From contig NZ_LQZQ01000002.1 of NCBI RefSeq assembly GCF_001593005.1, positions 248,001-312,000 on the forward strand: a DNA stretch of 64,000 nucleotides. Reading direction: 5' to 3'. Shown piece by piece: positions 56,968-64,000 of the stretch. The position numbers were made by a program, and so were the translations under genes. The notes under the pieces were generated by a model. The model was not told the origin of the DNA. It searched no databases and worked only from the letters and a program-made list of their open reading frames with translations. Each line of letters opens with the position of its first letter. Position 1 is the stretch's first letter. The DNA comes from Roseivirga ehrenbergii (GTDB lineage Bacteria > Bacteroidota > Bacteroidia > Cytophagales > Cyclobacteriaceae).

Positions 56968-58518
56968 TTACAGCTTTCTAAGTAAGTTATTGATAGAGGT
57001 AACTTCAGTAAGTTTAGACTTTAGCTCCTCTACAGAAATTCTGATTTGACTTAAATCATCTCTATCACGAATTGTAACTGTATTGTCTTCCAAAGTTTGA
57101 TGATCGACAGTTACACAATATGGTGTTCCAATAGCGTCTTGTCTTCTATAACGTTTACCAATGGCGTCTTTTTCATCGTATTGGCAATTGAAATCAAACT
57201 GAAGATCAGCCAAAACTTCTCTCGCTTTTTGTGGAAGTCCTGAATCTTCCTTTTTCAATAATGGCAAAATTGCCACTTGATAAGGGGCCAACGCTGCTGG
57301 TATTTTCAATACTGTTCTTTCGCTGCCATCCTCTAATGTTTCTTCGGTATAAGCAGCACTCAATACCGCCAAAAACATTCTGTCTAAACCAATTGAGGTT
57401 TCAACTACATAAGGCACAAATGATTCATTATCGACCGTATCGAAAAACTGAAGTTTCTTTCCTGAATATTCTTCGTGTGCTTTTAAATCAAAGTCGGTTC
57501 TAGAATGAATTCCTTCCAGCTCTTTAAAGCCCATCGGGAAATTGAACTGAATATCGGCTGCGGCATTAGCGTAGTGCGCTAAGTTAATATGATCGTGGAA
57601 ACGGTAGTTTTCATCACCCAAGCTAAGGGTTTTGTGCCATTTCATTCGTTTTTCTTTCCAGGTTTCATACCAAGTCAATTCTTCGCCTGGCTTTACAAAA
57701 AACTGCATTTCCATTTGTTCGAACTCACGCATTCTGAAAATGAATTGACGCGCAATAATTTCGTTTCTGAATGCTTTTCCAATTTGGGCAATACCAAAAG
57801 GCACCTTCATTCTACCAGATTTTTGAACGTTCAAGAAGTTGACGAAAATTCCTTGGGCTGTTTCTGGTCGTAAATAGATTTTGCTTGCGCCTTCGGCCAC
57901 AGAGCCCATTTCTGTAGAGAACATTAGGTTGAACTGACGAACGTCTGTCCAGTTTTTTGAGCCCGAAACTGGGTCGGCAATTCCTAACTCTTCAATAAGG
58001 GCTTTAACATCGGCCAAGTTTTCTGTTTCTAAGCTATTGCCTAAACGCTGGCTGATTTCGTCTATTTTTTCTTGATTTCTGAGTACGTTAGGGTTAGTAG
58101 CCATAAACTGCTCCTTATCGAAAGCATCACCAAAACGCTTCTCAGCCTTTTCAACTTCTTTGGTAATTTTTGCTTCAATTTTATCGAGGTATTCCTCTAC
58201 CAAAACATCCGCACGGTATCTTTTTTTCGAATCCTTGTTATCAATCATCGGATCGTTAAAGGCATCTACATGGCCTGAGGCTTTCCAAGTGGTAGGGTGC
58301 ATGAAAATCGAGGAGTCAATTCCTACAATGTTTTCATTCATTTGCACCATGGCTTTCCACCAATACTGCTTGATGTTGTTCTTTAGTTCAACCCCGTTTT
58401 GACCGTAGTCGTAAGCGGCAGAAAGTCCATCATAGATTTCGCTCGATTGAAAAATAAAACCGTATTCCTTCGCATGCCCAGCGATTTTTTTCAGCTGATT
58501 ATCGTCATTTTGTGCCAT
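56968..58518 (-). CDS. glyS: Glycine--tRNA ligase, dimeric (alpha2) type
   Basis: 516 residues; single-chain class II synthetase of the eukaryote/archaeal/Bacteroidota type, not the alpha-beta tetramer. Class II motif 2 is seen in 'KAFRNEIIARQFIFRMREFEQ', with 'RPETAQGIFVNF' just before it and the late 'ASIGLDRMF'-like motif 3 in 'VETSIGLDRMFLAVL'. An anticodon-binding domain fills about 395-516. It charges tRNA-Gly. A TATCTTTG element (58530 to 58523, minus strand) ends 4 nt before the ATG, so the mRNA probably has no leader or an extremely short one. Confidence 0.97.
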   Translation of the reverse strand: MAQNDDNQLKKIAGHAKEYGFIFQSSEIYDGLSAAYDYGQNGVELKNNIKQYWWKAMVQMNENIVGIDSSIFMHPTTWKASGHVDAFNDPMIDNKDSKKRYRADVLVEEYLDKIEAKITKEVEKAEKRFGDAFDKEQFMATNPNVLRNQEKIDEISQRLGNSLETENLADVKALIEELGIADPVSGSKNWTDVRQFNLMFSTEMGSVAEGASKIYLRPETAQGIFVNFLNVQKSGRMKVPFGIAQIGKAFRNEIIARQFIFRMREFEQMEMQFFVKPGEELTWYETWKEKRMKWHKTLSLGDENYRFHDHINLAHYANAAADIQFNFPMGFKELEGIHSRTDFDLKAHEEYSGKKLQFFDTVDNESFVPYVVETSIGLDRMFLAVLSAAYTEETLEDGSERTVLKIPAALAPYQVAILPLLKKEDSGLPQKAREVLADLQFDFNCQYDEKDAIGKRYRRQDAIGTPYCVTVDHQTLEDNTVTIRDRDDLSQIRISVEELKSKLTEVTSINNLLRKL

Positions 58519-58522
58519 GCGG

Positions 58523-58530
58523 CAAAGATA
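58523..58530 (-). promoter_or_regulatory. -7 element of glyS
   Basis: TATCTTTG on the minus strand matches TAnnTTTG exactly and ends 4 nt before the glyS ATG. A TTG 22 nt upstream (58555-58553) is a possible -33 element. This implies a leaderless or nearly leaderless transcript. Confidence 0.5.
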
Positions 58531-58614
58531 TAGAAAAGGCTTTCAACATGTGCAATGCATTACCGAAAAAGGAAACTTCCGTTCATCAAGTCTCGGCATA
58601 ATCCTTGAGGCTTT

Positions 58615-58648
58615 TTGCGAGTCTTAGAAGTCAGAATCCTTATATTTG
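58615..58648 (+). promoter_or_regulatory. Promoter of the DUF2911 gene
   Basis: TTG at 58615-58617 in a T-rich run, 23 nt, then TATATTTG at 58641-58648 (exact match). It ends 6 nt before the ATG at 58655, again leaving almost no leader. Confidence 0.55.
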
Positions 58649-58654
58649 TTTGGT

Positions 58655-59194
58655 ATGAAAAGAAAGCTTTCCACAGCAGTACTTATTTTGGCCGTCATTG
58701 TTGGTGGTATTGTTGGCGTTCAACAGTATCAGCTTTATCAAACAAAACAGTACAGTCCCGCTGAAATCGCATCATATAGTAATAATGCCATAAATATTGA
58801 GGTTACTTACAGTAGGCCATTTAAGAAAGATCGTGAGATCTTTGGCAAGCTTGTTCCCTATGGCAAATGGTGGAGAACTGGTGCTAATGAAGCTACCACT
58901 ATTCAGCTTTCTAGAGATGTTTCCTTTTCTGGAAAAACCCTAAAGGCAGGTTTATATTCTTTAGTAACTATTCCTGGAGAAACAGAATGGCAAATCATTT
59001 TCAATAATCAGATTCATGATTGGGGTACTGTTTATACTCCTGAAGATGATGAGCTAAGGGTAGCAGCAAAAGTAGAAGAGTTGCCCGAAGTGGTTGAACA
59101 GTTTACCATTGATTTTTCTGAAGAAAACGGAGGGCCCGTGCTTATTATGGCATGGGATAAGACTAAAGTTTCAACTCCGTTTAAAGTACTTTAA
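58655..59194 (+). CDS. DUF2911-family exported protein
   Basis: 179 residues from the ATG at 58655; a TTG at 58646 overlaps the -7 element and is not used here. An N-terminal hydrophobic segment (6-22) serves as signal or anchor. The family's signature follows: 'YSRPFKKDREIFGKLVPYG', 'WWRTGANEATTI' and 'AGLYSLVTIPGE'. The fold is a small beta-rich domain of unknown function, common as a secreted or periplasmic protein in Bacteroidota. It has its own promoter, divergent from glyS across about 125 bp. Confidence 0.9.
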   Translation: MKRKLSTAVLILAVIVGGIVGVQQYQLYQTKQYSPAEIASYSNNAINIEVTYSRPFKKDREIFGKLVPYGKWWRTGANEATTIQLSRDVSFSGKTLKAGLYSLVTIPGETEWQIIFNNQIHDWGTVYTPEDDELRVAAKVEELPEVVEQFTIDFSEENGGPVLIMAWDKTKVSTPFKVL

Positions 59195-59343
59195 ATTCCC
59201 CTTAAATTTTATTCCTTCTTTTTACAGGCCTGATAAGTAGAAATAATTACTGCTTCAAGATTGGTCTATTTCTACATTTTTCTGGGCTCATTAAACCTTG
59301 CTCTGCCTTTTCCATCAAAGAGTCACAACAAACGAAAAAGGAA

Positions 59344-59859
59344 ATGAGGTCGATAATTAAAATCTTGATGGTAAGCTTAATTGGCATATCAGCAAACCAA
59401 ATGTTAGCTCAGAACACTAACAAAACTTTGTTGCAAACGGAGCAAATGGCTGCTAAGCTCGGCTTAAATGAGCAACAGAAATTAGCGCTGGATAAGGAAC
59501 TGAAAGCAGCGCAAACGGAGCGTAAAGCCTCTATGGAAAAAATGAGGGCTTTAAGAGAAGAAATGAAACGCGATGCTTTTGTAGAAAGGCAAGCCAAAGA
59601 AGAAAGACTTAAGGAAATTCTAACCGAAGAGCAATACACAAAATTAAAAGAGGCTTCGAAAAATGGTCAAAGAAGCCGAATTCAAGATCAAAGAAACGAA
59701 GGAGAAATTAGAGGAAGGGCAAATAGAAATGAGAGTCGCTTTTCACCACAGAATAACAGAAGAAATATAGGCAGGCGTATGATAATTAAAAAACGCGTTG
59801 CCGAAATGAAAGAAAGGGCCAAAGAAAAAAACGAGCCTAAAAAAGACGGAGGAAACTAA
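59344..59859 (+). CDS. Periplasmic Spy-like coiled-coil protein, hypothetical
   Basis: 171 residues. The signal peptide ends near residue 22 (MLAQN). Residues 30-105 form a long charged helix region with the pattern 'LGLNEQQKLALDKELKAA' then 'ILTEEQYTKLKE', reminiscent of Spy/CpxP-type LTxxQ helices that bind unfolded or metal-exposed proteins. The C-terminal 65 residues are extremely basic and Asn/Arg-rich, probably disordered. The resemblance to Spy is in pattern only, so a periplasmic chaperone or stress role is inference. A terminator with a GAAA tetraloop follows. Confidence 0.7.
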   Translation: MRSIIKILMVSLIGISANQMLAQNTNKTLLQTEQMAAKLGLNEQQKLALDKELKAAQTERKASMEKMRALREEMKRDAFVERQAKEERLKEILTEEQYTKLKEASKNGQRSRIQDQRNEGEIRGRANRNESRFSPQNNRRNIGRRMIIKKRVAEMKERAKEKNEPKKDGGN

Positions 59860-59898
59860 AGATTTGTATAAGTGTAATATGTGGTTGTTTTGTAAAGA

Positions 59899-59927
59899 GG
59901 GGTCGATCGAAAGGTTGGCTCCTTTTT
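59899..59927 (+). terminator. Intrinsic terminator with GAAA tetraloop
   Basis: GGGGTCGATC pairs with GGTTGGCTCC (10 bp, four wobble pairs) around a GAAA loop and is followed by five T residues, 40 bp after the upstream stop. Confidence 0.75.
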
Positions 59928-59957
59928 CATTTTTCGTCTACACTAAATTTTATAACT

Positions 59958-61181
59958 CTATTTCAGCTGCTTTAATCTGGTATCAATATTTAAGCCTTTA
60001 GTAAGCGTTTTGTGTACTGGACATTTATCTGCAATCTGCAAAATTCGCTCACGTTGTTCTTCACTTAAATTCCCTGTTAGTTCTACTTCTCTGTCTATAA
60101 ACTCCATTTGTGCAGGCGCACCATCTATAGCATCGTCAGCATGGCGCTTATCAAATGTTAGGTGTACTTTCACATCATCGAGCTCCATCTTTTTATGATT
60201 GGCGTAGAGCCTTATGGTCATGGCCGTACAAGCGCCCAGTGCAGAAACAAGCAAGTCATAAGGGGTTCCTCCTAAATTGGTACCGCCTACAGCCTTGGGT
60301 TCATCGGCAATTAAGTAGTGTTTATTGGCCATTATTTCAGAAAAGAGACCATCTTCCTTCTCATTTCTTACCACCACCTGATGTGTAGTTTCTAGCCCTT
60401 CTTCATTCACTTCAAAATCCACGTATCGCTTAGCCCAAGTGGCAATTGTTTCGCCTACATAAAGTGAGTCTGCCTTTTTAGATAGTAAGTGGTCTGCCTG
60501 ATCCAATGATATATAGCTTTTTGGATGATGCGCAGCAACATAAATCTTTTCTGCATTTGTGATGTCCACCGTTTCATCTTGCGGAGAATGGAAAATAAGT
60601 AGAGGCTTTCTTAACTCACTAATGACTGAAGTAAGTTCTGTTTTATCCAGATCCTCTATAAACTGTTGCTTGATCGTAAATGGTCTTCCACCCAATGAAA
60701 CCACCGCCTTACCATTTTCTTCAATTTCTTCTAACGAACTTTTAAAAAGCTTTTTTAGATGAGGTGTATCTGCCGGTGCACCAATAGTAACTACAGATTT
60801 AATGTAGTCCAGCTGGCTGGCGGCCATCAATACCGCTGCACCTCCCAGTGAATGGCCAATTAAAATACTTGGTGCTTCGTAGTTATGGGCCAAATATTCA
60901 GCAGCTACAATAAGGTCTTGAACATTCCCAGAAAAGTTAGTGTCCGCAAAATCACCTTCACTTTCGCCCAAACCCGTAAAATCAAATCTTAACACCGCAA
61001 TTCCTTTCGAGGTTAATGCTCTGCTAATGTTGGTAACAGCAATTAAATTCTTGGAACAGGTAAAGCAATGCGCAAACAAAGCATAGGCCACGGGTTTCCT
61101 ATCTACAGGCTGTTCGAGTTTTGCAGAAAGCAGAAAACCTTCAGCATTTTTGAATTGAAGTTTAATCGTTTTCATGGCCAT
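59958..61181 (-). CDS. Alpha/beta hydrolase fused to OsmC-family domain
   Basis: 407 residues. Residues 1-255 are an alpha/beta hydrolase: nucleophile Ser111 in 'GHSLGG', Asp202 in 'SPQDETVD' and His231 in 'QADHLLS' make a full triad. Residues 268-405 are an OsmC/Ohr-type domain with both redox cysteines, Cys318 in 'GACTAM' and Cys387 in 'KCPVHKTL'. The hydrolase could free or cleave esters while the OsmC part reduces organic peroxides. The fused form is known in several bacterial phyla, but its substrate is not settled. It is cytoplasmic, with no signal. ATGs at 61181 and 61175 are both usable. Confidence 0.93.
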   Translation of the reverse strand: MAMKTIKLQFKNAEGFLLSAKLEQPVDRKPVAYALFAHCFTCSKNLIAVTNISRALTSKGIAVLRFDFTGLGESEGDFADTNFSGNVQDLIVAAEYLAHNYEAPSILIGHSLGGAAVLMAASQLDYIKSVVTIGAPADTPHLKKLFKSSLEEIEENGKAVVSLGGRPFTIKQQFIEDLDKTELTSVISELRKPLLIFHSPQDETVDITNAEKIYVAAHHPKSYISLDQADHLLSKKADSLYVGETIATWAKRYVDFEVNEEGLETTHQVVVRNEKEDGLFSEIMANKHYLIADEPKAVGGTNLGGTPYDLLVSALGACTAMTIRLYANHKKMELDDVKVHLTFDKRHADDAIDGAPAQMEFIDREVELTGNLSEEQRERILQIADKCPVHKTLTKGLNIDTRLKQLK

Positions 61182-61443
61182 TGTAGGTTTGTTTTTTTAA
61201 GGTTAATCTGTAAAACGAAAGCAAGAGTATACACCTATAACCAAAAAGTGTTTGATTCGTTAACAAGTTGTGCTCTTAAGAGCCTCTATTTAAAGATTTA
61301 TTTTTTAGGCATAGGTAAGGGTAAATACCAAAAGCCTTGTTTTCTAATAAATCTACCTATAAAAAAGGTCGCTCAAATAAATTTCTAAAGGAAGAGGAGT
61401 CCGATAGAAGAACAAAACAACAAATTTGAACGATATAGATGAG

Positions 61444-61475
61444 GCACTATCTTAACCGATAGTGCTTTTTTATTT
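61444..61475 (+). terminator. Orphan intrinsic terminator
   Basis: GCACTATC pairs perfectly with GATAGTGC around a 6-nt loop and runs into TTTTTTATTTT. It is directional (no T tract on the other strand) and no plus-strand protein gene lies upstream within the gap. Confidence 0.85.
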
Positions 61476-61492
61476 TCTATTGAAAAGATCAA

Positions 61493-61523
61493 TTGGCCTA
61501 GCCGCTTAAAACAAATATCTTTG
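61493..61523 (+). promoter_or_regulatory. Promoter of hemH
   Basis: TTG at 61493-61495, 20 nt, TATCTTTG at 61516-61523 (exact match). The predicted start is about 25 nt before the ATG. Confidence 0.7.
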
Positions 61524-61553
61524 CAAACGGTTTATCAAGGCTAAATTCCTACC

Positions 61554-62573
61554 ATGCAAAAAGAAAAAATTGGTGTATTACTCGTTAATCTAGGCACACC
61601 AGATAGTCCTTCCACATCAGACGTTCGCAAATACCTACGCCAGTTTTTAATGGATGGAAGAGTAATTGATATTCCTTTTCTTTCTAGATTTCTCTTGGTT
61701 CAGGGCATTATAGCCCCTTTAAGAGCGCCCAAATCGGCAAAAGAATATGACAAGCTTTGGGTTGAAAGAGGAAGCCCTTTGAAATTTTACGGCTACGATG
61801 TTCGCGATTCTCTGCAAGAGTTATTAGGGCCTGGCTATAAAGTGGCTTTGGGCATGCGTTACCAAAACCCAAGTATTGAAGAGGCATTAAACGAATTAAA
61901 AGCAGCCAGCGTAAGTCGAATTATTGTGATTTCACTGTTTCCTCAGTATGCATCGGCCTCCACAGGCTCTGCTGTGCAAGAGGTGAATGACGTGGTTAAT
62001 AAATGGCAAGTGATTCCTTCCATGAGTTATATCAACCAGTTTATGGACCACCCTAAGTTTATTCAGGCTTTTGCGGAAAACGGACTTAAGCTAATGGAAA
62101 CCACTAATTACGATCATGTGGTTTTCAGTTACCACGGCTTACCCGAACGCCAAATCAAAAAAGGTTCAGATGGAAACCAATGCCAACTGGGCAGTTGCTG
62201 TAATAAGTTTCATGAAAAGAACCGTTACTGCTACAGAGCACAGTGTTTTTATACTTCGCGCCTTTTGGCTGAAAAACTGGGTTTAAGCGAAGATCAATAT
62301 ACCATTAGCTTTCAATCAAGACTGGGCAAAGATCCTTGGATTAAGCCTTACACTGATGAAATTTTGAAAGACCTTCCCAAAAAAGGCATAAAGAAAGTGT
62401 TAGCCTATTCCCCTGCTTTTATTGCCGATTGCCTTGAAACTACTGTTGAAGTAGGCGAACAATTTAAAGAAGATTTTATGGAAGCGGGCGGAGAAGTTTG
62501 GGATTTAGTACCAAGCCTTAATAACTCCCCAACTTGGATTGAAGGACTGAAAGAAATGGTAGAAAACGCTTAA
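61554..62573 (+). CDS. hemH: Ferrochelatase
   Basis: 339 residues, normal length. It inserts Fe(II) into protoporphyrin IX, the last step of heme synthesis. Catalytic His194 is in 'SYHGLPERQ' and Glu295 in 'FIADCLETTVE'; the opening 'VLLVNLGTPDSP' is the family start. Five cysteines cluster at 210, 215, 216, 226 and 231 just after the catalytic His. Microbial ferrochelatases with an internal cysteine-rich segment are known to bind a [2Fe-2S] cluster, so this one may too; that is inference. It has its own promoter and no other heme genes beside it. Confidence 0.97.
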   Translation: MQKEKIGVLLVNLGTPDSPSTSDVRKYLRQFLMDGRVIDIPFLSRFLLVQGIIAPLRAPKSAKEYDKLWVERGSPLKFYGYDVRDSLQELLGPGYKVALGMRYQNPSIEEALNELKAASVSRIIVISLFPQYASASTGSAVQEVNDVVNKWQVIPSMSYINQFMDHPKFIQAFAENGLKLMETTNYDHVVFSYHGLPERQIKKGSDGNQCQLGSCCNKFHEKNRYCYRAQCFYTSRLLAEKLGLSEDQYTISFQSRLGKDPWIKPYTDEILKDLPKKGIKKVLAYSPAFIADCLETTVEVGEQFKEDFMEAGGEVWDLVPSLNNSPTWIEGLKEMVENA

Positions 62574-62578
62574 GTCTA

Positions 62579-62920
62579 CTAATTCGCAGTGCTGATTTGC
62601 TCTATTCGGATAAAAGCTCCGTCCCCTGATAGGTTCGCGCAGTCAGAGAGTTCATCGAGAATTTCTCCTTTAATGAATACCAAAGCTCCATTTTGCTTGT
62701 ATTGGGCGGGTAAAAATGTGGGAACATAATATCGGCCACCATCGGTTTGGAAAATATATTCGCAGCTCAAACTAACCGTAGCTCCTTCAACAATGGTACC
62801 TCTGAGTTCAGAAATATAAATGTCCTCGTCAGAGCAACTGAAAAGAAAAAAAGAAAGCAAGGCCAACAGATATATTGGCCTTGTTGTAGTCTTATGTAAT
62901 ATGGAACGAAATTCGTTCAT
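62579..62920 (-). CDS. Small lipoprotein, hypothetical
   Basis: 113 residues from the ATG at 62920. An n-region with several basic residues, a hydrophobic core (about 17-27) and lipobox LFSC place it as a lipoprotein, with Cys near 29. The mature part begins SDEDIYISELRGTIVEG and looks beta-rich; two further Cys residues could pair. No family recognised. It starts 5 bp after the end of the cysteine desulfurase gene on the same strand, so they are co-transcribed. Its stop lies 5 bp from the convergent hemH stop. Confidence 0.65.
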   Translation of the reverse strand: MNEFRSILHKTTTRPIYLLALLSFFLFSCSDEDIYISELRGTIVEGATVSLSCEYIFQTDGGRYYVPTFLPAQYKQNGALVFIKGEILDELSDCANLSGDGAFIRIEQISTAN

Positions 62921-62925
62921 CAATT

Positions 62926-64000
62926 CTATGCGTGTACTGGGTTTAGAATCTCAACGAGTTTTTCCACAGTATAGTCTACTTCGTCTGCGGTAGAATACTT
63001 ACCAAAAGAAAAACGGATACCTTGTCTTTCTGGGTCTGCTTTTATTCCTGTTAGCACATGTGACCCCGTGTTGGCTCCACTAGAGCAGGCGCTTCCACCA
63101 GAAGCAGAAATTCCATTAATATCTAAATTGAAAAGCAGCATATCATTGTCTTCGTGGGCAGGAAAACTTGCGTTCAATACTGTGTAAAGGCTATGCCCTT
63201 CTCTGATGTCGCCATTAAATTCTATTCCAGAAATATTGTTTTTCAAGCCTTCAATCATTCTGGTTTTTAAACCTTGAATATGCTTTTGGTGGCTTTCCAT
63301 ATCGCGATAAGCAATTTCTAGCGCCTTGGCCAAACCAACAATGCCGTAAACATTTTCTGTTCCGCCTCGGTGGTTTCTTTCTTGGCCTCCGCCTTCTACA
63401 AAACGACCAATTTTTTTACTCTTACACACCCTTAAAAAGCCAACACCTTTAGGTCCATTGAATTTGTGCCCTGCACCAACAATAAAGTGACAAGCCAATG
63501 CCTGCAAATCATGTTTGAAATGCCCCATGGTTTGCACCGTATCGGAATGGAAAACGGCATCGTACTCTTTACACATCTCGCCAATTCTGGCAATGTCGTT
63601 TAATGTTCCAATTTCATTATTGGCGTGCATAATAGACACCATTGAGCGAGAATTGTCCTTAAGTAGGCTATTCAAATGGTCATAATCAATGTGGCCTTGG
63701 TGATCGAGATCTACAAAGCTCAACTTCACTTTACCTTGTGCTTCAAGCTTTTCTGCTGTTTGCAAAACCGCCTTGTGCTCAATTTTCGAAGTGATTAAAT
63801 GCTTTAAATCATAGGCTTCTACACTGCAAGTAATGGCAGTATTATCGGCCTCAGTTCCGCCAGAAGTAAAGAAGATTTCAGAAGGAGTTGTATTTAGCAA
63901 CTCGGCTACCGTTTTTCTTGCACGTTCAATCTTCGTTCTTACCTCACGGCCATGGGCATGAGTAGACGATGGATTACCATACATTTCAAGCATCATTGGC
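62926..64000 (-). CDS. Cysteine desulfurase (NifS/IscS type), 5' end outside window
   Basis: The frame continues through the right edge; the ATGs at 63996 and 63993 are internal, since family members have about 25 more N-terminal residues before 'YGNPSSTHAHG'. The visible 358 residues include 'SGGTEADNTA', the PLP Lys in 'GAGHKFNGPKGVG' and the active-site Cys in 'SGGSACSSGAN', followed by 'SHVLTGI'. It removes sulfur from cysteine to supply Fe-S clusters and tRNA thiolation. The Cys loop looks like that of group I (IscS/NifS) enzymes; no iscU or suf genes are visible in the window. A small lipoprotein gene follows in the same unit. Confidence 0.95.
   Translation of the reverse strand, partial: PMMLEMYGNPSSTHAHGREVRTKIERARKTVAELLNTTPSEIFFTSGGTEADNTAITCSVEAYDLKHLITSKIEHKAVLQTAEKLEAQGKVKLSFVDLDHQGHIDYDHLNSLLKDNSRSMVSIMHANNEIGTLNDIARIGEMCKEYDAVFHSDTVQTMGHFKHDLQALACHFIVGAGHKFNGPKGVGFLRVCKSKKIGRFVEGGGQERNHRGGTENVYGIVGLAKALEIAYRDMESHQKHIQGLKTRMIEGLKNNISGIEFNGDIREGHSLYTVLNASFPAHEDNDMLLFNLDINGISASGGSACSSGANTGSHVLTGIKADPERQGIRFSFGKYSTADEVDYTVEKLVEILNPVHA

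Larger units (their letters stand above)
61182..61553. other. Gap with orphan terminator and hemH promoter
   Basis: About 370 bp between divergent genes. It holds a strong plus-strand intrinsic terminator (61444-61475) with no plus-strand protein gene before it, possible pairing of ATAGGTA with TACCTAT (about 61314-61366) upstream, and the hemH promoter (61493-61523). A small non-coding RNA between about 61250 and 61475 is possible; I found no consensus promoter for it. Confidence 0.5.

Noticed and set aside
61068-61388. 106-codon plus-strand ORF near the orphan terminator
   Set aside because: It starts antisense inside the hydrolase-OsmC gene, has irregular composition and ends 55 bp before the terminator. 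It is more likely a chance frame than the gene the terminator serves.

Overview
The window comes from a member of the Bacteroidota, most likely a marine, Cytophagales-like gliding lineage (tentative below phylum level). The evidence is: type IX secretion (T9SS) C-terminal sorting domains of both kinds, an SprB-repeat protein next to a PorP/SprF-family partner, the Bacteroidota-type promoter (TTG, about 20 nt, TAnnTTTG) in front of several genes, Bacteroidota-restricted families (DUF5687 and DUF5723 types), and a eukaryote/archaeal-type glycyl-tRNA synthetase. No tRNA, rRNA, CRISPR array, insertion sequence or prophage was seen.

Left part, 1-26 kb: cell-surface and secretion genes. A 5'-truncated beta-helix-like surface protein is followed by a small membrane ORF. 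Next come two giant genes. One, on the minus strand, is a roughly 4000-residue aspartate-rich protein built from thrombospondin-type-3 calcium-binding repeats, with inserted beta-sandwich domains and a type A T9SS signal. The other, on the plus strand, is a 3175-residue protein with 39 SprB repeats, a PKD domain and a gliding-motility (type B) T9SS domain. It is followed after 20 bp by a PorP/SprF-family outer-membrane gene. A MoxR AAA+ ATPase lies between the two giants.

Middle, 26-34 kb: small membrane proteins and a lipoprotein of unknown function, interspersed with a short dispersed double-hairpin repeat, then coaX (CoA synthesis), a membrane-anchored amidase, a DinB-like protein and a DUF5723-like outer-membrane protein. 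From 34 to 43 kb are an S41 peptidase with a long structured leader, polA, a PLP-dependent threonine/serine dehydratase, a LytS/LytT-type two-component pair and a glyoxalase-fold protein.

Right part, 43-64 kb: a DJ-1/PfpI lipoprotein overlapping an unusual TPR plus PRMT-like protein, an ABC exporter pair (ATPase and DUF5687 permease), two M28 metallopeptidases, an inosine/xanthosine triphosphatase, a TPR protein, a sortilin-like BNR-repeat protein, glyS, a DUF2911 protein, a Spy-like coiled-coil protein, an alpha/beta hydrolase-OsmC fusion, hemH, a small lipoprotein and a cysteine desulfurase cut by the right edge.

The items I consider most worth a second look are: the bacterial TPR-PRMT protein at 43738; the dispersed double-hairpin repeat; the higher-order repeats in both giant genes, including a recent 678-bp in-gene duplication; an orphan intrinsic terminator at 61444 that may end a small RNA; and the roughly 300-nt leader of the S41 peptidase gene.
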